A stretch of DNA of 64,000 nt from Phycicoccus jejuensis. GTDB taxonomy: Bacteria; Actinomycetota; Actinomycetes; Actinomycetales; Dermatophilaceae. The DNA lies in the NCBI RefSeq assembly GCF_000720925.1, contig NZ_JOEE01000009.1, positions 1 to 64,000 on the forward strand, given 5' to 3'. The position numbers and the translations under genes were made by a program. Below the pieces are notes generated by a model. It was not told the origin of the DNA. It saw only the letters and a list, made by a program, of their open reading frames with translations, and ran no database searches. Shown here one piece after another: positions 38,304 to 46,912 of the stretch; position 1 is the stretch's first letter; each line of letters starts with the position of its first letter.

Positions 38304-39227
38304 TCACAGTAGGGCGAGTGCACTGGTCGCGACCCGCCCGAGGGCCCGGTCGACCGGTGCGGGGTCGAGTCCCGGCACGCGCCCGAGCGTCTCGCGCAGG
38401 AGCTCGAGCAGCGCGGCGATCTCCGTCCGCGACGGGGTCTCGGTGACCGCGTCGTCGGAGCCGGCGAGGAGGCGCAGGTAGCCCGCCCGCGCCTCGGCAC
38501 CGGGCTCCACCCCCAGCTCGTCGACGAGGCGACGCCGCAGGTCGAGGTAGCAGCGCAGGGCCTCCGCCCGGCGGCCGGCGGCCTCGAGAGCGGCCATCCG
38601 CACCGTGGCGGCGCGCTCGTCGAACGGCGCCAGGTCGGCGGCCCGCGCCGAGAGCTCGGTCGCGGCCGCGACGTCGCCGCCGTCGAGGGCACGCCCCGCC
38701 ACGACGGCGCAGGCCTCGGCGAGGCGCGTCGTCACGACGTCCCGCTCCCGGTCGGCCCACGCCGACCGGGTCTCGGAGGCCAGGAGCGGGGACCGCGCGA
38801 GGGCGAGGGCCTCCCGGACCAACCGGACGGCGTCCGGCGTCGTGGACCCGGCCGACCGGGCGAGGAGCGAGAGGCACTCCGAGCGGTCCACGACGACGCG
38901 CGAGGTGTCGAGGTGGTACCCGGCCGACGTGGTCCGGACGACCGAGTCGCGCCCGGCGCCCGGGGTACCGATGGCCCGCCGGACGACGCAGACGTAGCTC
39001 TCGAGCGTGGCGACGGCCGACGCGGGGGCCTCGTCGCCCCAGAGCAGCTCGACGAGCCGGTCCTTGGTGACCGGTGCGCCGTCCGCGACGGCGAGGAGCT
39101 CGAGCACCTGCCGGGGCTTGGCCCCGCCGAGCGCCGGCCCGCTGACCGTGCGGCCGTCGACGGTGACGGTCGTCGTGCCGAACAACGTGATCTCGTGGGT
39201 GGTGGTGGTGGACGTGCTCTCGTGCAT
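38304..39227 (-). CDS. SARP/BTAD-family transcriptional regulator (AfsR-like)
   Basis: This 307-residue protein combines an N-terminal OmpR-like winged helix (FGTTTVTVDGRTVSGP, GGAKPRQVLELLAVADGAP, KDRLVELLWGDEAPAS) with a bacterial transcriptional activation domain of TPR type (RAAALAPFDERAATVRM-like region, AEALRCYLDLRRRLVDELGV). SARPs activate promoters by binding direct heptamer repeats with about 11-bp period. It lacks the ATPase and extra TPR domains of full AfsR. It starts at ATG 39227 with an AGGGGG site. It lies immediately downstream of the giant secreted protein gene, so the tandem CCTTGGGGTC elements are candidate targets. Confidence 0.87.
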   Translation of the reverse strand: MHESTSTTTTHEITLFGTTTVTVDGRTVSGPALGGAKPRQVLELLAVADGAPVTKDRLVELLWGDEAPASAVATLESYVCVVRRAIGTPGAGRDSVVRTTSAGYHLDTSRVVVDRSECLSLLARSAGSTTPDAVRLVREALALARSPLLASETRSAWADRERDVVTTRLAEACAVVAGRALDGGDVAAATELSARAADLAPFDERAATVRMAALEAAGRRAEALRCYLDLRRRLVDELGVEPGAEARAGYLRLLAGSDDAVTETPSRTEIAALLELLRETLGRVPGLDPAPVDRALGRVATSALALL

Positions 39228-39320
39228 GGTGGAACCCCCTGCGGCTCCGGTCGCCCTCCCCTGCAGAGGGCGTCCTACCACCCAGTATCGGATTCCGCCA
39301 CTCGAGCGGGCAGATGCAGA

Positions 39321-39364
39321 CGACGGAGTCCGTACCCCTCATTTGTGGGGTACGGACTCCGTCG
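39321..39364. terminator. 18-bp perfect hairpin after the giant secreted protein gene
   Basis: The arms 39321-39338 and 39347-39364 pair perfectly around the loop TCATTTGT. It lies 19 bp beyond the stop of the leftward giant gene and before the SARP gene, where it would terminate the former. No U-run follows. Confidence 0.75.
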
Positions 39365-39383
39365 GGTCCCGTCGGCCCTGGGG

Positions 39384-42300
39384 TCAGCGGACGGTGGCGG
39401 TGAACGACACCGTCGCGCGGTTGGCCGCGTCGCTGACGAACCCGATCGTCGCCGGGTAGGACCCCGCGACCGCCTGGGCGTTGAGCGTCACGGTGATCGC
39501 GCAGCTCCGGCCGGGGGCGACCGCCACGGCGCAGGTGCCGAGGGCGACGCTGTAGGCCGTGCTCGTCGACGTCGTACCGGTGATCGACAGCGACGCCGTC
39601 CCGGTGTTGGTGATCGTCACGCTCGAGGAGGCCGAGCGCCCGATCTTCACCGTGCCGAGCGACACCGACGTCGACTTCGGGGTGAGGACGGAGCTCGTCC
39701 CGGTGCCGGTGAGCGCCACGGCCGGGGCCGCGCCGGGGTCGTTGCTGCGGATCGACAGCGTCGCGGCGCGTGTCCCGGTCGCCCTCGGGGAGAACGTGAC
39801 CCGGACCGAGCACGAGGCGCCGGCCACGACGGAGGCGCACGCCGGGTCGGCGGTCGCGGTGTAGTCGCCTGCCGCCGTGCCCGAGAGCGCCACCGAGGTG
39901 ACGGTCAGTGGGGCGCCGCCGGAGTTGCGGACGCCGACGAGCTGCACGGCCGACGTGGTCGTCACGCGCTGACCCGCGAAGGTCAGGGTCGTCGGGGTGA
40001 CCGTGGCGCGCGCCGGGGTCGGCGGCTCGATGCCGTGACCGGTCAGCGCCGTGCGCGACAGCACGCTCCCGTCCGCACCGAGCACCTCGAGCGTCGCCGT
40101 GGCGTCCCCGGCGGTGGTCGGGGCCCAGCGGACCGTCTGCGTGCACGTCCCGTCACCGGGGAGCGTGGCCCCGGCGCAGGTGCCCGCACCGAGCGTGAAA
40201 GCGGCGGCCTGCGGACCGGTGACGCGGACCGTCCCGAGGGGGAGCGCGCCGGTGCCCACGTTCTGCAGCGTGGCCGTGAGGTCCGTCGTCGTGCCGAGGT
40301 CGTGGTCACCGAAGGCCAGGCTCGCGTCCCCGGTGAGGCCGGTGGCGTAGCGACCGGCGACCGCGAAGAGGTCGGTGCGCGCGACCTCGCCCTCGGGTCC
40401 GGTGACCGCGACGTGCTCGACCGGGACGCCGTCCGGGGCCCAGGTGCCGCCGACCACCTCGTGGAAGGTCACGGCGTCACCGAGGTGCCCGGCCGGCGCG
40501 GCACGTCCCACGCCCGGGGCCCAGCGCAGGAAGCTCCCGACGACCGGGGAGGCGAGCGCCTCGGCCATGTCGCAGGGCGCCGCCCCGCACCCGACGTTCT
40601 GCGTCGCGGCGTTGCGGGCCACCGACCCGGAGGCGTCCGTGTGGACCGAGAGCGGTCCGTACGGGGTCGTCACGGTGTAGTCGGTGTCCGGGCAGAGGCC
40701 GGTGGCGTGGAAGCGGGTGCGTCCGAAGACGAGCTGCTGGCCGGCCTCGGCCGTCGGCCCGGTGAACGCGCCCTCGAGCGCCACGCGCAGGGCGGCGGTG
40801 CCCGGAGCGACGGTGTCGCAGCCCGGTGTGGGCATCGGCTCGCTGTCGGCGACCGCGTAGAACAGCTCCGGCGGGTAGTTGTCCGGGAACGAGATCGGCT
40901 GCGTCGGGTCGTAGCCGTCACCGGCGAGGACGATGCAGCCGGGGTCGGTCGGGTCGTCGCAGAGGTCCAGCCGCAGACCGTCGGCGTCCTGGTACCAGAG
41001 CGGGAACCCGTCGGCCCGACGCCCGGCCGAGACCGCCGGGTCCGAGGTGCTGCCGCGGCCGGAGAGCCCGACGTCGACCTGCGAGGGGCGTGCGCCCGGT
41101 GCGGTGAGGCGCAGAGCCGTCGTCCGGGTGCCGGCGGCCGAGGGGGTGAACCCGACGGTCACGGTGCACGTCCCGTCGACGGGGACCTCGGTGTCGCAGG
41201 TCGTGCCGACGACCGAGAAGTCCGCCGTGTCGCCGCCCACGAGGGTGGGGGCGTCGAGGACGAGCGGCGCGGTGCCGCCCCGGTTGGAGACCGTCACGGA
41301 CTGGACGGCGGCGGCGCGGCCGACGTGGCGCTGCTCGAAGGCGAGAGGCCCGGAGGTGGACAGGGCTGCGATCCCTTGCGCGACCGACCCGACGCCGCGC
41401 AGGCGTACCTCGAACGGGTCGTTGAGCCCGGTGTGCCGCACCCGCAGGAGCGCGCTGCGGTCACCGACGGCACCGGGGGTGAACGTCAGGTCGACCTGGC
41501 AGGCGGCACCCGGGGCGAGGTCGCGACCGGAGCAGGCGTCGCTGCCTACCGCGAAGTCGGCGGCGTCGTTGCCCGCGACGGAGAGCGAGGTGACGCCGAG
41601 CGTCTCGATGCCCTCGTTGCGCAGGGTCACCCGGGCCGGGCCGGAGCTGCCCTCCTCGACGGCGCCGGCGTCGACGACCTCGGGGTCGGCGACGAGCGGA
41701 CCGGCGAGCTTGCCCATGACCGTGAACAGGTCGGTCTGCGCGACGGTCGCCCCTGCGCTGACGAGCCGGACGTAGTTGGCCGGAGCCGTCTCGCCGACGG
41801 GGACATAGGAGGAGCCGACGACCCGGTGCAGGGTCGTCGCGTCCCCGAGGTAGCCGGCCGGGGCGGCGGCGCCACGGGCCGGGTCCCAGCGCAGGAAGCC
41901 GGCGAGGACGGGGCTGGAGATGGCCTGGTCCCAGGCGCAGGGGGCGTCGGCCGTCGCCGCGAGGCAGCCGACGTCGCTCGTCCCGGTCGTCCGCTTGAGC
42001 CCACCGGCGTCGTCGGCCACGAAGGTGTACGTGCCGTACGGGTGGACGACGGAGTACTCCTGGCCGGCGCACAGGCCGCTCGTCGCGTTGACGCGGATGC
42101 GCCCGAAGGTCATCTGCTCGCCGCTCACCGGCTCACCGTTGACGAAGGCGGCCTCGAGGGCCATCCGGACCATCATCTTCCCGGGCGGGCTGTCACCGCA
42201 GCCGGGCGTGATGATGAGGTCGCTGTCGACGACGCTGTAGAAGAACTCGTCGGGGAAGGTCGTCGGGAACGCGACGGGCCCGCTGCCGGGGTAGGTGCCA

Positions 42301-43949
42301 CCGGCGAGGACGATGCAGTTGGGGTCGGTGGCGTCGATGCACTGCGCGAGGCGCACACCGCGCTCGTCCTGGTACCAGGTGGGGAACCCGGTGGCCGGGT
42401 CGATGGCCGGAGAGGACTTCGCGACACCGCCGAACCCGGTGCCCTGGAGGGCGACGTCGAGCGTCCCGGCGGGGTCGTCCGACGGGATGCGCAGCGTCGC
42501 GGAGTGCTCGCCGACGGCCTGCGGGAGGAAGGAGACGTCGACGCGGCAGGTGCCGCCCACCGGCACGACCGCTCCGGTGCAGGTGTCGAAGCCCTTCTCG
42601 AAGTGGGCCCGGTCCGAGCCGGCCAGCTCGAGCGTGCCGAGCGTGAGAGGGGCCGTGCCCGTGTTGCCGACCGTGACCGTCCGCGCGGACGAGGGGACGC
42701 GCAGCCGTTCCTGGCCGAAGCCGAGGGAGGAGGGGGCGGCGGTGGCGTGCGGCGCCTGGTGCGGTGCCGTGCCCTCGCCGGTCAGCGGGACGGTGGTGGG
42801 GGAGCGCAGGCCGTCGTGGGCTACGGTCAGCGTCGCGGCCCGGGCACCGAGTGCGGTGGGGGAGAACTGGACCCGGATGAGGCATGTGGCGTCGCGGACC
42901 AGAGCCGTTGCGGGACAGGTCGAGTCGACGACCCGGAAGTCGCCCGCGGCGGCTCCGGTGACCGTGACGCTGTTCGGCGTGGTGGTCCCCGCCGCGACGT
43001 TGCGAACCGTGACTTCTCGCACCGAGGACGACTGGCCGACCTCGGTCGAGCCGACGGTGACCGCCGCGGGGGAGACCTCGAGGGGACCGGCGACCTTGCC
43101 GGCGACCGTGAACAGGTCGGTGCGCAGCGGGGTCGCCAGCTTCGTGCCGGCGATGCTGAAGTAGTTGGCCGGGGACGCCTCGCCCGGAGCGGTGTAGGTG
43201 GCGCCGACGATGCGGTGCGCGGTGACGGCGTCGCCGAGGTAGCCGGCGGGCGCCGAGGGGGCGACGGCCGGGTCCCAGCGGAGGAAGTTGCGGGCCACGG
43301 GGCTCGAGAGGGCCAGGCGCCAGTCGCACGTGGCCGGAGCGACCGGGACGCACCCGATGTCGGTCGTCCCCTGGTTGCGGGCGAGCGCGCCCGCGGCGTC
43401 GGTCCGGAAGGAGATCGCACCGAACGGGGTCGTCGCGGTGTAGGTGCCGTTGGCGCACAGGCCACTGCTGACCGAGAGCCGGACCCGCCCGAAGACCATC
43501 TGCTCACCGGGGACCGGCGCGCCGTTGGCGAACGCGCCCTCGAGGGCCAGGCGGATCGAGGCGGTGCCGCGCTTGGTGCCCGAGCAGCCAAGGGTCGTCA
43601 GCCGTTGGGAGTCGGCGACGAGGTAGAAGAACTCCGAGGGGAAGTTGGTCGGGAAGACCTGCGGCCGGGCCGGGTCGTAGCCGGCGTCGGCGAGGACCAC
43701 GCAGCGGGTGTCGGTCGGGTCGAGGCACGGCGCCAGCCGGGTCCCGCCGGAGTCCTCGAACCACGTCGGGAAGCCGTGCGCCGCGTCGAGGACGGGCGAC
43801 ACGGCGGGCTGCCCGCCGGCCGCGAGGGCGTCCCGCGCGGGCAGCGCGACGAGGCCTAGCGCCACCGCCAGCAGCGCGACGAGGGCCGTCGTCAGCCCAC
43901 GGCGGGGTGCGGCGGCTGGACGGTCAGGGTGGATGGTGGTCGCGGTCAT
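39384..43949 (-). CDS. Giant secreted protein: three six-cysteine modules plus choice-of-anchor-D repeats
   Basis: This 1,521-residue exported protein has a signal peptide (about 18-44). Three copies of one unnamed module of about 235 residues follow (about 55-290, 515-752, 975-1206). Each has GFPTWYQD-like, FPxNFPxEFFY, LEGAF, (V/T)FGRxR, SSPV..FLRW and GYLGDA motifs and exactly six cysteines in the same order. Between them lie pairs, and at the end three, of ~100-residue choice-of-anchor-D (ASH/Hydin-like) Ig folds, usually with a CxxC-like pair in the order T.TCxV.V.FxP. No sortase or membrane anchor is seen. The function is unknown; adhesion or a cell-surface stalk is plausible. It shares its upstream element with the copper regulator. 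Confidence 0.85.
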   Translation of the reverse strand: MTATTIHPDRPAAAPRRGLTTALVALLAVALGLVALPARDALAAGGQPAVSPVLDAAHGFPTWFEDSGGTRLAPCLDPTDTRCVVLADAGYDPARPQVFPTNFPSEFFYLVADSQRLTTLGCSGTKRGTASIRLALEGAFANGAPVPGEQMVFGRVRLSVSSGLCANGTYTATTPFGAISFRTDAAGALARNQGTTDIGCVPVAPATCDWRLALSSPVARNFLRWDPAVAPSAPAGYLGDAVTAHRIVGATYTAPGEASPANYFSIAGTKLATPLRTDLFTVAGKVAGPLEVSPAAVTVGSTEVGQSSSVREVTVRNVAAGTTTPNSVTVTGAAAGDFRVVDSTCPATALVRDATCLIRVQFSPTALGARAATLTVAHDGLRSPTTVPLTGEGTAPHQAPHATAAPSSLGFGQERLRVPSSARTVTVGNTGTAPLTLGTLELAGSDRAHFEKGFDTCTGAVVPVGGTCRVDVSFLPQAVGEHSATLRIPSDDPAGTLDVALQGTGFGGVAKSSPAIDPATGFPTWYQDERGVRLAQCIDATDPNCIVLAGGTYPGSGPVAFPTTFPDEFFYSVVDSDLIITPGCGDSPPGKMMVRMALEAAFVNGEPVSGEQMTFGRIRVNATSGLCAGQEYSVVHPYGTYTFVADDAGGLKRTTGTSDVGCLAATADAPCAWDQAISSPVLAGFLRWDPARGAAAPAGYLGDATTLHRVVGSSYVPVGETAPANYVRLVSAGATVAQTDLFTVMGKLAGPLVADPEVVDAGAVEEGSSGPARVTLRNEGIETLGVTSLSVAGNDAADFAVGSDACSGRDLAPGAACQVDLTFTPGAVGDRSALLRVRHTGLNDPFEVRLRGVGSVAQGIAALSTSGPLAFEQRHVGRAAAVQSVTVSNRGGTAPLVLDAPTLVGGDTADFSVVGTTCDTEVPVDGTCTVTVGFTPSAAGTRTTALRLTAPGARPSQVDVGLSGRGSTSDPAVSAGRRADGFPLWYQDADGLRLDLCDDPTDPGCIVLAGDGYDPTQPISFPDNYPPELFYAVADSEPMPTPGCDTVAPGTAALRVALEGAFTGPTAEAGQQLVFGRTRFHATGLCPDTDYTVTTPYGPLSVHTDASGSVARNAATQNVGCGAAPCDMAEALASPVVGSFLRWAPGVGRAAPAGHLGDAVTFHEVVGGTWAPDGVPVEHVAVTGPEGEVARTDLFAVAGRYATGLTGDASLAFGDHDLGTTTDLTATLQNVGTGALPLGTVRVTGPQAAAFTLGAGTCAGATLPGDGTCTQTVRWAPTTAGDATATLEVLGADGSVLSRTALTGHGIEPPTPARATVTPTTLTFAGQRVTTTSAVQLVGVRNSGGAPLTVTSVALSGTAAGDYTATADPACASVVAGASCSVRVTFSPRATGTRAATLSIRSNDPGAAPAVALTGTGTSSVLTPKSTSVSLGTVKIGRSASSSVTITNTGTASLSITGTTSTSTAYSVALGTCAVAVAPGRSCAITVTLNAQAVAGSYPATIGFVSDAANRATVSFTATVR

Positions 43950-44006
43950 GACCGTGCTCCTCGGGTCCGCGGGTCGCGATGGACACGGTCATTGACCCAG
44001 CGTCAC

Positions 44007-44025
44007 CTTGGGGAAAGCCTGTGGC
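44007..44025. promoter_or_regulatory. 19-bp shared promoter element, copy 2
   Basis: CTTGGGGAAAGCCTGTGGC lies 57 bp before ATG 43949 of the giant secreted protein. It differs by one base from the copy at 36195-36213, at the same distance from the start. It overlaps CACCTTGGGG, which repeats the oxidase-upstream core. Confidence 0.65.
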
Positions 44026-44135
44026 GCACAGGGGCGACGGGCTGCGGGCGAGCGAGCGTCCGCGCCCGCCCGCGGGCAGGCGAGGACGACGCCATCGTGC
44101 GGGCGCGCGGGAGGGGGAGGACGCCGGAGGGACGG

Positions 44136-44720
44136 TCAGCCGGCGTGGGGGTCGACGGGGACCGTCGACTCCTCCACCCGCCCGCCGTCGACGGCCGCGT
44201 CGCGCCACCGGTCGCGGTCGGAGGCCAGGGCGACGAGGGCGCGCAGGCCGACGGGCCAGACGAGGTCGCCGGTGGCCTCGAGCGCGTCGAGGTCCCACCA
44301 CGTCAGGCCGACGACCGTCATCCGCTCCTCCTCGGTGTGGCCGGAGGTGTCGACCTCGAATGCCGGGACGCGCACCGCCCAGAAGGTCTCCTCCTGGTCG
44401 ACGACCTTGTCGCTCCACCCGTGCAGGACGCGTCGCTCCAGCAGCGGTCCCTCGAGGTCGGCCTCCGTGACCCGCAGGCCGGTCTCCTCGTGCAGCTCGC
44501 GCACGACCGCCTCGGCGTCGCTCTCGCCGGGGTCGACTCCGCCGCCGGGCGTGTTCCACCAGTGCGCGACGGGATCGAGCCCGAGGTCGGAGTCCTCGAT
44601 GAGCAGCACGCGGTCGTCCTCGTCGAGCAGGAGCACACGCACGGCCCGGCGGGTGAAGCGAGGACGGTCCGACGGGGCGGGAGCGACGAAGCCGGGCTGC
44701 CCGGGCAGGGGAGAGGTCAC
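44136..44720 (-). CDS. NUDIX hydrolase
   Basis: This 194-residue protein has the complete Nudix box GGGVDPGESDAEAVVRELHE followed by ETGL, which binds the metal that hydrolyses a pyrophosphate bond in a nucleoside-diphosphate-linked substrate. Additional strands include RVLLLDEDDRVLLIED and WWDLDALEATGDLVWP. The frame is open to 44783, but GTG 44720 lies 7 nt after TAGCGT (44733-44728), suggesting a leaderless start; the longer start would overlap the divergent gene. The substrate is unknown. Confidence 0.85.
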   Translation of the reverse strand: MTSPLPGQPGFVAPAPSDRPRFTRRAVRVLLLDEDDRVLLIEDSDLGLDPVAHWWNTPGGGVDPGESDAEAVVRELHEETGLRVTEADLEGPLLERRVLHGWSDKVVDQEETFWAVRVPAFEVDTSGHTEEERMTVVGLTWWDLDALEATGDLVWPVGLRALVALASDRDRWRDAAVDGGRVEESTVPVDPHAG

Positions 44721-44772
44721 CGGCGCCACGCTACCGAGGGCCCCGTCGCTACCCGCGGGTAACATCAGCGGG

Positions 44773-45243
44773 GTGACCGACACCCACGCGCTCTACCGTC
44801 GCCTCGCCGCCCGACCCCTCGGACGGGAGGCCTTCTCGGTGCTCTTCGCGCTCAAGGCGCCCTACTTCCGCACCGTGCGTCCCCGGGTGCGCGAGGTGCG
44901 TCCTCACCACGCCGAGCTCGTCGTGGCCAAGCGCTGGGGCGTCCAGAACCACCTCGGCACCGTGCACGCCATCGCCGTGTGCAACGGTCTCGAGGCGGCG
45001 ATGGGCCTGCTCGCCGAGGCGACCACTCCGACCACCCACCGCTGGATCCCGCGGGGGATGGAGGTGCGCTACCTCGCGAAGTCGACGACCGACCTGCTCT
45101 GCGTGGCCGAGACCTCGCCGGCCGAGTGGGATGTCGGCGCGTCGGGTGACGTCCCGGTGCGCGTGCGGGCCCTGCGCACCGACGGCACGGTGGTGGTCGA
45201 GGGTGTCATCACCATCTACGTCAGCGAACGTCCCTCGCGCTGA
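44773..45243 (+). CDS. DUF4442 domain-containing protein (hotdog-fold thioesterase-like)
   Basis: This 156-residue protein has the hotdog-type pattern of DUF4442 (YRRLAARPLGREAFS at the start, VQNHLGTVHAIAVCNGLEAA in the catalytic helix region, IPRGMEVRYLAKSTTDL). Related PaaI-like proteins hydrolyse acyl-CoA thioesters, but activity is unproven here. GTG 44773 lies 7 nt after TAACAT; it shares a short divergent promoter region with the NUDIX gene. Confidence 0.8.
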   Translation: MTDTHALYRRLAARPLGREAFSVLFALKAPYFRTVRPRVREVRPHHAELVVAKRWGVQNHLGTVHAIAVCNGLEAAMGLLAEATTPTTHRWIPRGMEVRYLAKSTTDLLCVAETSPAEWDVGASGDVPVRVRALRTDGTVVVEGVITIYVSERPSR

Positions 45244-45255
45244 ACGCGACCGGTC

Positions 45256-46038
45256 TCAGTCGAGGGTGAGGCGGTCGCGCAGGCGCTCGACGTCGGCGTC
45301 CGACCAGCCCTGGGCGCGCAGCCAGTCGGCCGCCCCGCCCCAGCCCTCGTCGACGGCGTCGAGGATGGCCTCCATCGACTCCGCGCGGGGCCGCTGGTCC
45401 TCGAGGCTCTGGCGCGCCAGCGCCTCGCCGTACACCGGCCGCGGTCTGAGCCGGCCGACGATCTGCTCGAGCCGCTCGGCGGTCAGGACGTAGTCGGCGA
45501 CGATCTCCTCGCGCGGGACGCCGGCCACCGACAGGGCCATCGCGACGACCGTGCCGGTGCGGTCCTTGCCGGCCGCGCAGTGCACGACCGCGGCGCCGCT
45601 CGCGCGGGAGACGACGTCGAGCGCGGCCGCCACGGCCTCCGGCCGCTTGGCGAGGTACCCGAGGTAGTGCTTGGCCCAGAAGGCGGCGTCGCGCTCGGGC
45701 TCGTCCTCGCTCCACGGCAGCGCCCGCTCGGCGGTGCCGCGCAGGCTCTCGCTCGGGCGGCGCTCCGGGATGAGCGAGTGGTGGTGGTGGGTCAGCGACC
45801 CCACGGCGTGCAGCGGCCCCGGACCCTCGACGTGCACCTCGGCCTCCGTGCGCAGGTCGACGACGTCGCTGACGCCGAGCTCGCGCACCAGCCGGTCGAC
45901 GTCGGCGTCGCTGAGGTCCTGGAGGTTGTCGGAGCGGATGAGCCGCCCCGGCGCGGTCGTGCGGCCGTCGCGGGTCGGCAGCCCACCGAGGTCGCGCATG
46001 TTGACGAGTCCGTCGAGGTGGATCCAGCGGTCTGTCAC
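45256..46038 (-). CDS. Tyrosine phosphatase-like protein (Y_phosphatase3 family)
   Basis: This 260-residue protein has the P-loop HCAAGKDRTG (C-x5-R) of cysteine phosphatases and the N-terminal NMRDLGGLPTRDG typical of MPtpB-like enzymes; DLRTEAEV also matches. Such enzymes dephosphorylate tyrosine, serine or phosphoinositides. GTG 46038 was chosen because TACGAT lies exactly 6 nt upstream, giving a leaderless start; GTG 46059 would add seven residues. The 3' end faces the DUF4442 gene. It has no signal peptide, so it is probably intracellular unless secreted by another route. Confidence 0.85.
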   Translation of the reverse strand: MTDRWIHLDGLVNMRDLGGLPTRDGRTTAPGRLIRSDNLQDLSDADVDRLVRELGVSDVVDLRTEAEVHVEGPGPLHAVGSLTHHHHSLIPERRPSESLRGTAERALPWSEDEPERDAAFWAKHYLGYLAKRPEAVAAALDVVSRASGAAVVHCAAGKDRTGTVVAMALSVAGVPREEIVADYVLTAERLEQIVGRLRPRPVYGEALARQSLEDQRPRAESMEAILDAVDEGWGGAADWLRAQGWSDADVERLRDRLTLD

Positions 46039-46086
46039 CTCGTCATCGTAGGTCGACACCCGGACGCGTTCGGGCCCGGCCGTCGC

Positions 46087-46755
46087 TCAGCCACGGATCA
46101 GGGTGTCCGGAGCGGGTCGGGCCGCCGCCGCGAACACCGGCATGGCGAGCACCGCCCAGCCGACGGTGTTCCACGCGCTGGGGGAGAAGTCCGCCGCGAC
46201 GGCGAGCACGGCCGGCGCGACGAGCCACCACCCGGCGCGGCCGGCACGCCCGGCGCGTGCGACGCCGGCGGCGAGCAGGAGCACTGCGAGCGAGACGCCG
46301 AGGAGCAGCGCGAGGATGGACACCGCCGCCGTCGGGCCCTCCTCCAGCCGCTCGAGCGCGGTGGCGGGGACCCCGCCAGAGAGCACCTCCGTGAGCGTGA
46401 GCGTCAGCGTGTGGTGCATGACCAGTCCCAGGCCGCCGAGGGCCCCGAGGACCGAGGCGGTCCGCAGCGTGCGTCGCCCCCGTCCGTGCGCCCCGGCGCC
46501 GACGAGCGTGAAGCCGGCGACGAGGAGCATCCCGGCGAGGGCCCCGAGCAGCCCGCTCGCCGTGAACCGGCCCGTGTGGGCGAGGAGGAAGGCGGCCTCC
46601 CCGGTGGCGTCGAGACCGTCCGGGAAGCGCGGGGCGACGAGCTCGGAGACGAGGACGAGCACGGGCCCGGCCAGCACGGTGGCGGAGGGCCGGCGGCGGG
46701 GAACGCGGTCGTCGGTGCGCTCGCCGCGGTGACGGGTGAGGGCGGAAAGGGTCAT
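46087..46755 (-). CDS. Multi-pass membrane protein of unknown function
   Basis: This 222-residue protein has about six hydrophobic segments (LAGPVLVLVSELVAPRF, GLLGALAGMLLVAGFTLVG, LGALGGLGLVMHHTLTLTL, SILALLLGVSLAVLLLAAGV and two at the C-terminus). It contains no recognised catalytic motif. ATG 46755 follows an AGGAG site. It is divergent from a histidine kinase (157 bp apart) and may be that system's target. I do not recognise a named family. Confidence 0.7.
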   Translation of the reverse strand: MTLSALTRHRGERTDDRVPRRRPSATVLAGPVLVLVSELVAPRFPDGLDATGEAAFLLAHTGRFTASGLLGALAGMLLVAGFTLVGAGAHGRGRRTLRTASVLGALGGLGLVMHHTLTLTLTEVLSGGVPATALERLEEGPTAAVSILALLLGVSLAVLLLAAGVARAGRAGRAGWWLVAPAVLAVAADFSPSAWNTVGWAVLAMPVFAAAARPAPDTLIRG

Positions 46756-46819
46756 GGCGGGCTCCTGGGTCCGGTGGGTCGAGGCCATCACCGTCGTCCC
46801 GACCCGGCGTCGCGCACCA

Positions 46820-46833
46820 CGGTCCCGGGACCG
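46820..46833. promoter_or_regulatory. Palindrome CGGTCCCGGGACCG between divergent genes
   Basis: A 14-bp perfect palindrome lies in the 157-bp gap between the leftward membrane protein gene and the rightward histidine kinase, a plausible operator for one or both, perhaps for the LuxR-type regulator of that system. High GC content makes short palindromes less surprising. Confidence 0.3.
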
Positions 46834-46912
46834 GACGGACCCGCCTCGAGAGGCGCTGCTCCCCCTCCGCGAGAGGGTGTCGCCCACCGCCCCGCGGGTC
46901 TAGCGTTCGCCC

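Noticed and set aside
38913..43859. A 1,648-codon open frame on the plus strand
   Set aside because: It is antisense to the giant secreted protein. Its translation is Arg/Gly/Ala/Asp-rich with no recognisable domain, a typical high-GC shadow, whereas the minus strand shows repeated, motif-rich domains.
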